Origin: Microthyrium microscopicum
Lineage: Eukaryota; Ascomycota; Dothideomycetes; Microthyriales; Microthyriaceae
DNA length: 64,000 nucleotides
Direction of reading: 5' to 3'
NCBI GenBank assembly: GCA_010405405.1
Contig: MU004239.1
Coordinates: 310,001-374,000, forward strand
A program made the translations under genes and the position numbers. Positions 34,402 through 44,846 of this stretch are shown piece by piece. The stretch's first letter is position 1. The number at the start of each line of letters is the position of its first letter. The notes beneath the pieces were generated by a model. The model had not been told where the DNA came from and searched no databases. It saw only the letters and a program-made list of their open reading frames with translations.

Positions 34402-36650
34402 TTATATCTCCGCTCTAGGATCATCCGCCGGTAAACACGGCCCATTGGCGATACAGAACCGTCTACTGTAAGAAAATCCAAATGGCCTATTCTTACTGCC
34501 TTTATTGTTATTGTTACCGCCCTTCTGGTTTCCCTTGTTCTGCTTATTGTTGTTGTTGGGCGAGAGGGTGTAAATGGGGATGTTGAGGGTTAGATATGGC
34601 CCGATTGTTATACGAGTCGTTGTTGAGCGGCTTGTCCGTCGGCTGCTGGGCTTGCTGGACTTGTGGCTGCTGCTGGATGTGTGGGTGTGTGGTGCGTTGA
34701 CGTTGGAGGATTGGAAGGCTTGGCCGCCCCAGGTGCTGGTTGTCCAGGTCGGTGGGTTTGGCTTGCCCATGTCCCAGGCACTTCCGCTGTCCCAGGGCGC
34801 GCTGGATGTGGTTTTGGATGGTTGGGCGCCGGGTTGGCCCATGTCCCAGCCGGGGGGTCCCCATCCGCTACTGCTGTTGGCGCTGTTGGCCGGGTTGGAG
34901 GTGCTTGAGGGGCGTGGGGTGAATGTGTAGGCTGGGTCGAATGTAGGTGCTGGTTGTGGGCGGGTTGATGTTGTGCTGGCGGTGTTGGAGAGTGCGGTTT
35001 GTTGACCGAATGGGTTGGGTAGAAATTCCCAGCCAAAGGGGTTGGTGGGTAGCGCGGAAGCGGAGCTGATGGTTGATACGAGTGTAGATGTGATCATGAC
35101 AGTAGAGGTGAATACGGCGGTGTAGGTGGTGTAGACGGTTGAGTAGACGGTGGGAACATTAGTGGTGATTATGACAGTGATGACACCGGGTGGACCGGCA
35201 GGGACTGAAATGATAGTCGGGGCGGGTTGCTCGAGGTTGGGATTTGGTATGATGCTATTGCTGGTTATTGTGCTGGGTCCAGTTCCTGTTGAAGTATCTT
35301 TGTTGCCCATGCCGCCAGTGTTGGGATCTTGGCTAACGGTTTGAGTTATGCCGCCCGTGACGATGGTGAGAGCACTGGTGATGGTGGGTGTGACTTGTGA
35401 GATTATGGTCTTTGAAGTACTGGCCGCTCCTTTGGGATCAGGGGCGTTATCGTTAACAAGATAGATGATCGATATGCCCATGACAGGCTCAAGCCCTCCT
35501 TTACTTCCAATCATGGGTTCGTATGCATTAAGGTCGTAGTATGAGATGAGGCCAAACTTATCTCCAGGAGAATAGTCTCCAGGCAAGTAGCAAAGAGGCA
35601 TTTTGGATATATGTTTCCGAACTGCCGATTGCTTATGTGGAATGTAACCCAGGCCTGCCATGTCAGGCATTTGCATAGGTATGTTATCAATGTATTCAGG
35701 AAGAAGGCCGTAAGTTGGTATAAAGTCGCAAAGTTTCTTGCTGTTTTTAGTTATTCTGCAAAGTGTGCCCCCTATTTCAATTAGCATTCACAGTCCAGGC
35801 CATATTTGAATGCTTACCGTCGTGTAGATGTCCTCCGGCCGCGAGAATCTTGCCGCTTGTTTTGATCATCACGTCTGGAGTATGAAACTCAAATGTGGTG
35901 GTGTTTTTGGGAACATCGGCTTCTGATTCTCCACAGACGCCTGTGATATCCAACCATAACGCATCTACCGGTCCAAAGTCTTTTCGTAGAGTAGGGACGT
36001 ATTCGAACTCGAGTGTCAAGATTGCGTCTCGTTCCTCGGCGTATTCATTCATTAGCTCGATGGTGATTCCCATATTGGAGCTATCCAATAGAGGAAATCC
36101 GGTCTTTGATTGCCTAGGAATGGTCAGTCATGGTTTGTACTGATACAGTTGAAACCCACCCATTGATGGATAAGTCTAGCCTTGATCGCTCATTTCCACT
36201 GGCAAAAAATCGATATGGCATGGTTGCACATGCCAAGTCTTGCCGTCCAAAATCATATAAAACCGCATGATGGAGCCACATTCCCGTATTAGTATTCGCT
36301 ACTGTGCCATTGGGATATTCCAAACCCGCCCGAAGACCAGTAATGTAGCAGTCTGTACATGGTTTCTCTGCTGCCTGGTCGTTGAATTCCTTCATACCAT
36401 GTGCTTCTTTTGACGAGGGAACAGTATAAGGTCCATATCGCATGAGCACCCTCTTGGCACCATATTCTTTGAAATGTAGGGGTTCGAGATCGGTGTGGTT
36501 TAGTTGCGCGTAATTCGACTCGATGAGTCTCACGGGAGAACTCAGGAACCACTGTCTATCCCGTCGCGGAACATGGAGCGCTTGTGAGGGAAGGATCAAG
36601 CCCGCGAGCCATGCTAAAATCAGTAACGACAGTTTCGGATACCGATCCAT
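34402..36650 (-). CDS. Secreted SURNod19-like protein with Ser/Thr-rich and Asn/Lys-rich tail, 718 aa
   Basis: Exons 36650-36160, 36113-35818 and 35771-34402 (two 46-bp introns) give 719 codons with stop. The frame is open upstream of 36650; this ATG was chosen because it directly precedes a good signal peptide (MDRYPKLSLLILAWLAGLI, cleaved after about PSQA). The first 350 residues resemble the stress up-regulated Nod19 domain: YGPYTVP, PCTDCYITGL, GMWLHHAVLYDFG, RFFASGNERS and AAGGHLHDGG appear in family order, and several His could bind metal. Residues of about 370-640 are Thr/Ser/Pro-rich, suggesting O-glycosylation. The end is rich in Asn, Lys and Gln, followed by a short Cys-containing segment. 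Function is unknown; the assignment rests on remembered motifs. A cell-wall or extracellular location is inferred. Confidence 0.65.
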
Positions 36651-37754
36651 TTTGCACAACTCCAACAGCGAATTCCTAGGGAAGCATAGCGAAAGACACG
36701 AGGTTAGCTGAAGGATAGCAAAGGACAGCAAAGGACCGAGGAGGCGATATGAACAGCCTGAGCAAAAAATAGAGGGTACTAAATTAAATGCATACTCTGG
36801 GCGCCGGAACGAGTACCATGCCCGCAACTTTACCTATTCAGTTGGGTGACTTGTACATGTAATTAGCCAGATCTAATAAGGACGATGAACCTTGGCGGGA
36901 AATAAGGGACGTGGGTCTAATCTTGTCTATATGCCCGATTTGCAATGGTCTCATTTGCTGTAAGGCAATGGCTAATAGCGGCAGCATGGCCCTGTACGGC
37001 GTAAAGTGATTGAAGGCGGACAATTGTCCGTGGGGCACGGGCTTGACAAGACCAGAAACACGATGGACCAGGGCTTATCAGAATAGTACCTGAAGGATGC
37101 TATACGGGGCCATCTCCTTAATCCCAGCTCTTAATAGCAGATTCCGAGCCAAATCTGGCTGATAAAGATAGACCGTCTCGCCTCAAGATCTCTAGAGAGC
37201 GGCGCATGCTGGGAAGGGCATGGAGAATCTGGCTTGTCTGGTTTGATGAACGAAGATCAGCCTTGCAGTGCAGCAACTAGAGAATGACATGTGAAAAGAC
37301 ATCTGGATGGATGACAGCACGAAGCTGTAGCAATTCGCTGGATTCCTGCTGGTCTTGGACTCGGTAGGAATTTAGAAAGGAGGTTGGGATATGTCTGGAA
37401 TAGGAAGGCGTGATACTCGACAGGCGCTGGGTCCGTGCCTGCGGAATGTTCCTTCTTCAATCTTCAATCTTCAATCTTCAGCTTCTTTGCTCTTTCCGTC
37501 GTTCCTGCATTTCCAACACCTATTACCTTATTGAAATTTTCCACGAGGTTCTCCACATCGCAGCCCACATGCCATCTTACATCCACGCGACACTAGTCTA
37601 CAAGCATCCACCTGATTGCAATCATGAAGTTCATTATCATCCACTTCTCCCAACTACAACCTCTTTACAGCCGCTTATGCGGTCTACTCAATCGCCCCGG
37701 TAGTAAAACTAATCATTGACAACCATATATCTTTCAACAAAAAACACTGTCACT
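36651..37754. promoter_or_regulatory. Divergent promoter region with a short tandem repeat
   Basis: 1.1 kb between divergent starts. A 7-bp unit (CTTCAAT) is repeated about 3.7 times at 37455-37480. No gene is supported. Confidence 0.45.
37455..37480 (+). repeat. Microsatellite, 7-bp unit CTTCAAT x 3.7
   Basis: Three perfect CTTCAAT copies and a partial fourth. Because of the unusual unit length it could be length-variable between strains. Confidence 0.85.
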
Positions 37755-38829
37755 ATGTCTCGGTCCTCTTCACCTTCCCGGTCAACCTCCCCCGAAATGA
37801 ATCATCCCGCCTGGCGCCATACAAATATCTACGACATGATTGCTGGTATGTTCTCTAATACTCCCCGGTTATCAGAACACTGATGTTTGAAAAGATCGTG
37901 TGACGCGCTACGGCTACCTTCCCACTAACGTGAACTCCTTCAGCGACACGGCAAATCCACTGAATACAGAAGCTCTCTTTTACCCAGACGAATTGTTGTG
38001 GCGGATGAAAAACCAAAAGTCAAACGATACAGGCACGGAACAGGAATATCAAGAAGCGGAAGACTCTTTCTATCGAGATTACGATGCTTACACAACTGAG
38101 CTCCTTCAGCATGTGGCTATTCCAGATGGAGATTTACTTGAAGCTTTACATACCTATGCATCGGATTTCTACGACACAAAGACAGATATGCATGGCATAT
38201 ACTTCCAACTCGACGGGTCTGCACTCATTGCTCTTGGAGTACTCGTGGAGGAGATGGCTCGGCAAGACCTGGGAGACGAAGGAGATCTGGCTTTAACGGA
38301 AGCAAGGGGAGAAGACAACAACATGTTTCCAACCTGGTGGAACGGGACGCGAGATGTTCCATATTACCTCGAGGTAGACGAGTACGAGTCGCCAGATACT
38401 TCGCCAGACGCGTCGTCAGCCGGGAACAGTAGCGACGACGATAACCGCGACAGTGGGAACGACAGCAGCGATGATCAAGTTCAAGATGATAGTGGTGAGA
38501 GCAGCGAGTACGACAGCAGCGGTAGTCGAGTTCGCGACAGTCAAGTCCAAGATGACAGCAGCGAGAGCAGTGGGGACGAGAGCAGCGATAGTCGAGTTCG
38601 CGATAGTCAAGTCCAAAATGGCAGCGGTGAGAGCAGCGGGGACGACAGCACCGGTAGTCGAGTTCCTGATAGTCAGATTCAAGATGACAGCGGTGATAGC
38701 AGCGAGAACGATGACGATGAAGATGACAACGAAAACGGCGAAGACAGTGCCGAGAGCAGCGAGTATCATGGCGATGACGATCATGACAAAGACAATGAAG
38801 ACAGCGATTATGACATGGATCAAGATTAG
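37755..38829 (+). CDS. Rrn10-like subunit of the RNA polymerase I upstream activation factor, acidic repeat tail, 341 aa
   Basis: Exons 37755-37845 and 37895-38829 flank a 49-bp intron (GTATGT donor, CTGAT branch). After a Ser/Pro-rich start, NIYDMIAGDRV to about residue 160 resembles yeast Rrn10. In particular IPDGDLLEALHTYASDFY matches Rrn10 IPDIDLRVVHYYATQL, and LDGSALIALGVLVEEMA matches FDETSLITLGLLIEKW (yeast sequence from memory). Rrn10 is part of UAF, which recruits RNA polymerase I to rDNA. The C-terminal 150 residues are Asp/Ser/Glu-rich, with a 22-residue tandem repeat, and much longer than the yeast protein. It ends 3 nt from the stop of the convergent flavoprotein gene. The alternative is a clade-specific acidic protein sharing only a weak fold. 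Confidence 0.65.
38485..38712 (+). repeat. Coding tandem repeat, 66-bp unit x about 3.4
   Basis: Units at 38485-38550, 38551-38616 and 38617-38682, then a partial copy, encode 22-residue blocks ending SRVRDSQVQ, SRVRDSQVQ and SRVPDSQIQ. The unit is a multiple of three, so copy-number change would keep the frame. The copies differ by a few residues, so the array is not recent. Confidence 0.85.
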
Positions 38830-38832
38830 GCT

Positions 38833-40783
38833 TCACATGGCGCCTCCAAAAAAACGCCGCAGCCCAGCGTAGTCGCCCAGATGGGTAACCATAGCCACAT
38901 ACTGATCTGGTCTCACAACCACAATAGCGCCCTGATACTGGTCGATTCCCAAGTTGTCATATGCGTAACCATGCCCATTATTATAACTGTGGTCATCGAT
39001 GTAGACCTTCGACAGATCTAGTCATCTGTCAGCTTCGCATTTTCAAAGTCCAAGACGTCTTACCTCTCATATCGTGTTCTCCATTTATCGGAGTAAAAGT
39101 CTTTGGAATGTGGGCATTTTGGTCCTCCAAAGCGACGCGATCGCCACTCAAGACCAAAATGGGCTCGATGGTAGAATCAAAATAGTCGAATTCTTTCATG
39201 AAGGCAATGATTGGTGAGCCAGGAGAACGCAAAAAATGGTCAAGAGCTCTGAGTCTGGATGCGCAGATGGAGTTTGTTATATCGCCTGCAAACACCATCA
39301 ATCGCCACCGCCCGTCAGATGGCAGAGCGCGAGAAAGCTGCATAGCTCGAGCGTCGCAATACCTGACGACTTGCGCGCTCGGAAACCGCATTCCTACGGT
39401 GACATTTAGAGCCAGTGCTTGAGTGCTGCCCTTTGCATTCGTAATGACCGAATCGGGGTATGTTGTTGTTAGGCCGGCGGTGTATTTGAGAGACTTTATA
39501 AAATGATCAGAGTACTCGGAGGACGATTTGTTGGGATCTTGGCCTTCGTTTGCTACCAGTATGGTGGTTAATTCCCGATCAAAATCAATGAGATCTTTGG
39601 CGGTCTGGCCTCTCTCTTGGGTATACGTTTTCAGCAATGCAGCTCCTGCTTCACCTCTCAATACAGCTGCGAGCTTCCATCCTATGTTATAGCCGTCTTG
39701 GAGGCTCAGATTCATTCCTTGCCCTGTATTCGTCAGTCGAAGTACCAGCAGTAAAATATGAAACGGGCATCATTGAGTACTCCAGTTATCACACACTGCT
39801 GACCAGCCCCATCACCTTGCCACAGAATATAGCTTTACTAATATCGAGGATCGTTTGAAGGGCTCACCTGCTTTCGGGGAATGCGTGTGACACGCGTCAC
39901 CAGTTAGAAAGACGCGATCTGCTTTCGAAAAGTTCGACGCCAGCCGTTGACCAATTGAGTACGCCGAGTACCAGTGTGTATGAGCAAACTCAATAGGAAA
40001 CTGCGAGAATATCTGTTTAGCCTTCGCTTGAAGATCTTCCAGCTTAACGACTTGAGCATCCGTTCCTTTAGGCATCTCAATATAAAACCTCACCATCCGT
40101 CCTCCCTCCCTTGGAATAATGATGAGATTGCCTGCCGCCGATCTGATAGATGTCTTCTTACGAATATCCGGAAAGTCTGTCCTAGGGAAAATATCCATCA
40201 CGCCCCAGACGGCATCGGAAGTATCTCCGATCATATCATATCCCAATGCTTTTCGAACTGTACTATGCGCCCCATCACAGCCAAGAAGATACTTGGCCTT
40301 GTATATAACCTCCTTTCCTGATGCATCAATTGCTGTGGCAGTCACTGGCCTTGCATTCTGGTCCCACGACTCGACATCATAGTCAATTCGCACATCTTTT
40401 ACGGCCACACCATACTCAATAGGCTGTTTCATCTCCTTTATCAATATCTCATTCAGACGCGCCTGATTCAAGATCACATGCGGTTGCCATGAAATGCCCG
40501 GTGGTGTATCCGCTGTGCGCCGCACACGCTGAATACTGTCCTCTCCGCTCCAAAAGACAGTCTCGTTGACCCAGTATGCGTCTTTGGTGAGTTCGCCGTC
40601 CAGTCCAAAGCTTTCAAACACTTCCACTGTCCGGCACTGAACGCCATCTGCTTGGCCGGTGTTTAGTGGGCCGGTGCGCTTTTCTAGGATACGGAAGTCG
40701 ATTCCTAGACGAGAAAGCCATAGACCGGCGCAAAGGCCGGCTGAGCCAGAGCCGACGATTATGACGTCTGTTTGAGTCTCCAT
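38833..40783 (-). CDS. FAD-dependent aromatic hydroxylase (phenol 2-monooxygenase family), 586 aa
   Basis: Flavoprotein that hydroxylates phenolic compounds using NADPH and O2. Exons 40783-39868, 39723-39064 and 39017-38833 (introns 144 and 46 bp) give 587 codons with stop. The Rossmann motif GSGSAG is at residues 11-16, the DG motif (GCDGAHS) at about 170-171, and the GD motif (TGDACHTHSPKAGQGMN) at about 295-296, completed across the first intron. The C-terminal thioredoxin-like region typical of phenol hydroxylases is present (VYIDDHSYNNGHGYAY, then VVVRPDQYVAMV). Length fits the family. The substrate is not determined. Its stop lies 3 nt from the convergent Rrn10-like gene, so their transcripts must overlap. 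Confidence 0.92.
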
Positions 40784-41525
40784 AAGCGTTTGATCACCGA
40801 CTTGAAGTAATCAAATTATGTTTGTGGTATTCGTCTTGCACAATTGTAAGTGTGTGGCATATCCAAGATTATGTGTATTGAGTAGTACCTGAGTTGCTGC
40901 TTCCGGATCTGTATTTCAACCTCACTGGTATTGCTTGGATCGAAAAATCACAATTAAGTGAGGTCTACCAAGAAACCGTATGCTAAAGAATTGGATGATT
41001 TCTTTGCATTTACTGTTGGCCTGTAAGCAACCTGTGATGAATAATGTTATTGCCGGCTGGAATGCCGAGCTCGCCCCACTGACACTGTCAGACCTCTCAA
41101 GCACAGGAATAGCTCAACAGGTCTTAGTATTTGAACTATACCCGGTATAGCTTGTGAACATCAAGACGAAGGATTCTTCAAAGCTAAGATGGTATGCACG
41201 GTTGTTGTGTCCAGTACAGGTTTTGCCTCATGTGCAGAGTGAGACCGTTTGCTTATCACTAGAACTAAATGTCGCAACATTGTGGATCAGAAGTAATTTC
41301 ATGGAAAGTATAGCAAGATGCCATCAACGTCTTTGAGTTTGATTGTCTACTGTCTTGATTGAATAACCCGAAATGGATAAGTAGGTAGTCCTATGGAAGC
41401 ATTCTAGACTGATGCAAAATGAATGTAATCATGTCATCTTCAAACACACGCAGCGGGAAACTTGATGAGAGTCCAAAAAAATGACAAAGTTTCAGTCAAC
41501 TGTCCGATTACAGCGTCTCAAGTAA
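40784..41525. other. Intergenic region
   Basis: 742 bp between the flavoprotein start and the 3' end of the HAK gene, both on the minus strand. No gene is seen. Confidence 0.5.
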
Positions 41526-44500
41526 TTAGATCTCCTTGACGAAGCCAACTTCAACCAATTTGTCCACAGGAATTCTCATACTAGCAACCTTCGCACGAGT
41601 GTTGTCTCTTACCCACAAGAAAACAGAAAGAACTGCTCGTTTGAGAATGTTGTTATGCGCTTTGACAAGACGCATTTGCTCTTTGCCCACCATCTGATAA
41701 AATATGTCAGTTTGTTCTAGAAGAGAAATGCTATTCACTTACATAGATGGTTTGAGCTTCAAAGGCAGCTTCAAGGGAAGTAAGACGTCTCTCGACCCGT
41801 ACATCAGTCTTCTCTTCTAGGCCCTGCTGCTGTTGTGCAGAATTACCAGACGAATCTTCAGGGAACGAAATACTTGTGCTGACTGCCGCATCATTAGGCA
41901 CACACCGCATTGGCGTGCTCAATATGAATTGCTTCAATTTGGCATAAACCAAATCTCCCAGGCCTTCAGTCACCACTACATCATTATAGCCATGGCGCAC
42001 AATGATTCGATACGCATTCGGTAGCGAAGTGCGCATTATTTCAAACTTTTCATCTTCCTCCACATATGGTCGCGCGAGCGCTCGCATGTGTAAGAAGACC
42101 TGGATATCTGGCAGTGCTTCAAATTTGCGTAGAAACTCTTCGTATACGTTTGGGACGCCTTCGCCTGCTTTGTCGAAGAATATTGCGATTCCTTTGATTG
42201 TCGTGAGGGAGCGCCCACCAGGAAGAGTCCAACTACCGTCTTCTGCGCGAGTGACGAGAGCGCTGATATCTGCAGGACCACTGCGCTCAGCTTTCCATTG
42301 ATTTTCCTTGCCGTATCGCCAGAGCACGAATAGGCTGGAGAGCAAGAGTCCGAGGATTAGAGTGAACCATGCGCCGTCGGGGATTTTGGTGGCGGCAGCA
42401 CTGAGGTAAAGACCATCGAGAGTTGCGAAAGGAAGCCATAGGGCGAGTACAAGCGTCCAGTGAAGACGCCAGACAACAATGGCTACTATTGACACCATGT
42501 TTGTGGTGATAAATGAGACCAGGATAACACAGAAGCTGAACAATGCATGATCATCAGCCAAAAGATCTCCTCACACTTCGGATGTATAGATTTGATTTCG
42601 CGAAATGAGGAATCAGAACAATAGGAGGTTTCGGTGTCAACTTACCCGTAAGCATTACCCAAGCTCGTTGTGTTGTTGTATACCGCTGTGACGATTACAG
42701 TGCCAACCAACATCACCCAGTTTGCGATAGGTATGTACACCTGGCCTAAAATCTGTTAGTATAATCTTCAACCAGTCTTGAAAGTTTGCTGTGTGGAAAT
42801 AGCAATACTTACCATGAAACTTATCGCTGGTGTATATCTGAAAGCGTTAGCTACCAAATCGTTCGACTTTCTGCAGTCATTTTGATCAGATGTATAACTT
42901 CATGGACTGCTGAAATTCTAATATGATGAATTTTGACAGAAAAGTAATTCAGCAGACCATAGGGAAAATGGGTGGAGTGCTGGAACCTCACCATTGTTAT
43001 ATGGGGAAAATAACTAGAGTTCATGACTTGTGCCAGTAATTGAAAAGTCGAAGTTATTAGTGCCTGAGAGGCGACAACTGCAGCAAGTACAGCGATAACC
43101 AAGGAGGGATATAGGGTTCCTTTGGGTACAGTCTTGAAGAACGGATTGGAATACGCCGATGGATCCACTGAAATGTAGGCTGCTTGACCAATATATGCCA
43201 CCAAAAGACATGGATAAGCGATCGAAAGCCAGCTGATTCGAACGGCCTTTGCACTGAATGCTCCGATATCCGCAAACAGCGCTTCAACGCCTTGTGGAGT
43301 GTTAGTTGATACATCAGTTCAAGGACCAAGAATACTTACCAGTGAAAGCAAGAAGTATTCCACCCAAAGACTTCCAGCCTTCAGTGCCGTAGCGAACAAA
43401 GTACAGGCCAGCATAATATGGTGAAAAGGCTTTGAGAACGGAGTGATCGTACTTTGCAATATTCTGGTATTGTTAGTTCCTTCTCTCAGCTTTCTTCCTA
43501 TTGAGTATGTTCTTGACGTACGTAAATTCCAAAACCAAAATTGAATATGATCAACCAAATCATGACAATCGGAGCAAATGTGCTTGAAAGTTTCGTGATC
43601 CCAAGTGGTTGAATAGAGAAGAGCAAAACTAGAATCCCACATGAACTGCCGATGATTGTTGGTTTCGTAATGTTCTCATGCACGACTTCAAGACCTTGAA
43701 TAGCACCAAGGACAGATCTGGTTTAACGTATCGAGTTAGCATGTATCAGGACGGTGAATTCCATTTATCTGGCGCCACTTGGATGTGTTTGCGAGGGAAA
43801 ATACTCACTGCGCCGGTGTAAGAAGGCCGCTATCGTAACATGTCAGTATACAATCAAGATTTTCAGGGTTTTCATCGAGCAAACTTACTCGGCCATGATA
43901 AGACTAACGCCCAGAACAGCAGTCAGTTTGAGAATGAGATGTGCGGCGTTACTGTTCTCGAGGAAAGTGCGAATGCTCAAGTTCGTTTTGCGGAGATCCG
44001 TGCTCTTGTATCGCTCCATTCGAATAGTATTTACAGATTTAGGGTCTGATCGAATGATGTTGCACTGTTGTTCTCTTTTAGTCTTTAACTCACTAGACAA
44101 TGGTCTTGGTGATCTTACGTAGCGACTTAACAATTGATACATTGCAAAAGTTCCTAAGAGGTTTGTCAGTATAAAATAGCGAACAAGTCCAACTCTCCCT
44201 GAAAATGAGCATGTCTTTTCATGGCAACATCCAATAACACCCGATGGGAGCTATCGAGTGTCATGGGAGCCATCAGGGGCGTTGTTTATGGTCTGGCTTT
44301 CTTCGAAATTATCGATTAAGGGATTTACGAATAAGAAGATCTTACCTCCTTCGCCTGCATCGTCGGCCCAAAGAACAATGAGCACGTATTTGATCGTGAC
44401 AATCAAAGTAAGTGTCCAAATAATCAATGAAAGAGCACCCAAGATATCATCGTAACTTGGATTCGAAGAAAATGTCGACGAATAAACATAAAGCGGGCTG

Positions 44501-44846
44501 GTTCCAATGTCGCCTTCCGTAAATTAGCCACTGAGCATCCAATACCCACACGATTTCATACCATAGATGACACCGGTAGACTGATATGCTAGCCACCATA
44601 GCTGCCAGCCACTGAAGACCTGTTTTGATGATCAGAATGCAATACTTCGTGTAACACTTATATGGTACTTACCTGTTTGCGCTTTATATCACTGTCACGA
44701 ACATCAGGAATATCATTATCGGCCACGGATTCCACATCAGGATCTATCATCTTACCATCTTTCGAGGTAGATGTGATTCCAAGAAGTGTAGAATCCGTGG
44801 TAGCCTTTGTTATAACTCTATTTCGTGCGCCATCCTTATCAGCCAT
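41526..44846 (-). CDS. HAK1: HAK/KUP-family high-affinity potassium transporter, 796 aa, 12 exons
   Basis: Plasma-membrane K+ uptake carrier. Exons: 44846-44673, 44619-44562, 44513-44346, 44153-43889, 43829-43809, 43717-43522, 43463-43340, 43290-42992, 42837-42813, 42745-42646, 42535-41743 and 41693-41526; together 797 codons with stop. Signature segments are [14 protein letters not shown] near the N-terminus, [54 protein letters not shown] and the C-terminal [11 protein letters not shown]. About 12 membrane helices are visible, then a cytosolic C-terminal domain. Two exons are only 21 and 25 nt; both are needed to restore conserved motifs. The 80-residue N-terminus is polar. The family is firm. 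Confidence 0.92.

Noticed and set aside
34544-35036. Alternative minus-strand frames inside the SURNod19-like gene
   Set aside because: Overlap the Ser/Thr-rich exon in other frames; low-complexity shadows.
38225-38836. 203-codon frame antisense to the Rrn10-like gene
   Set aside because: His/Arg/Cys-rich repeats are the mirror image of the Asp/Ser tandem repeat on the coding strand.
42987-42991. Alternative donor for HAK exon 8 giving VRYTPAISF
   Set aside because: The canonical donor after ATG gives [14 protein letters not shown], which matches the family better and keeps the frame.
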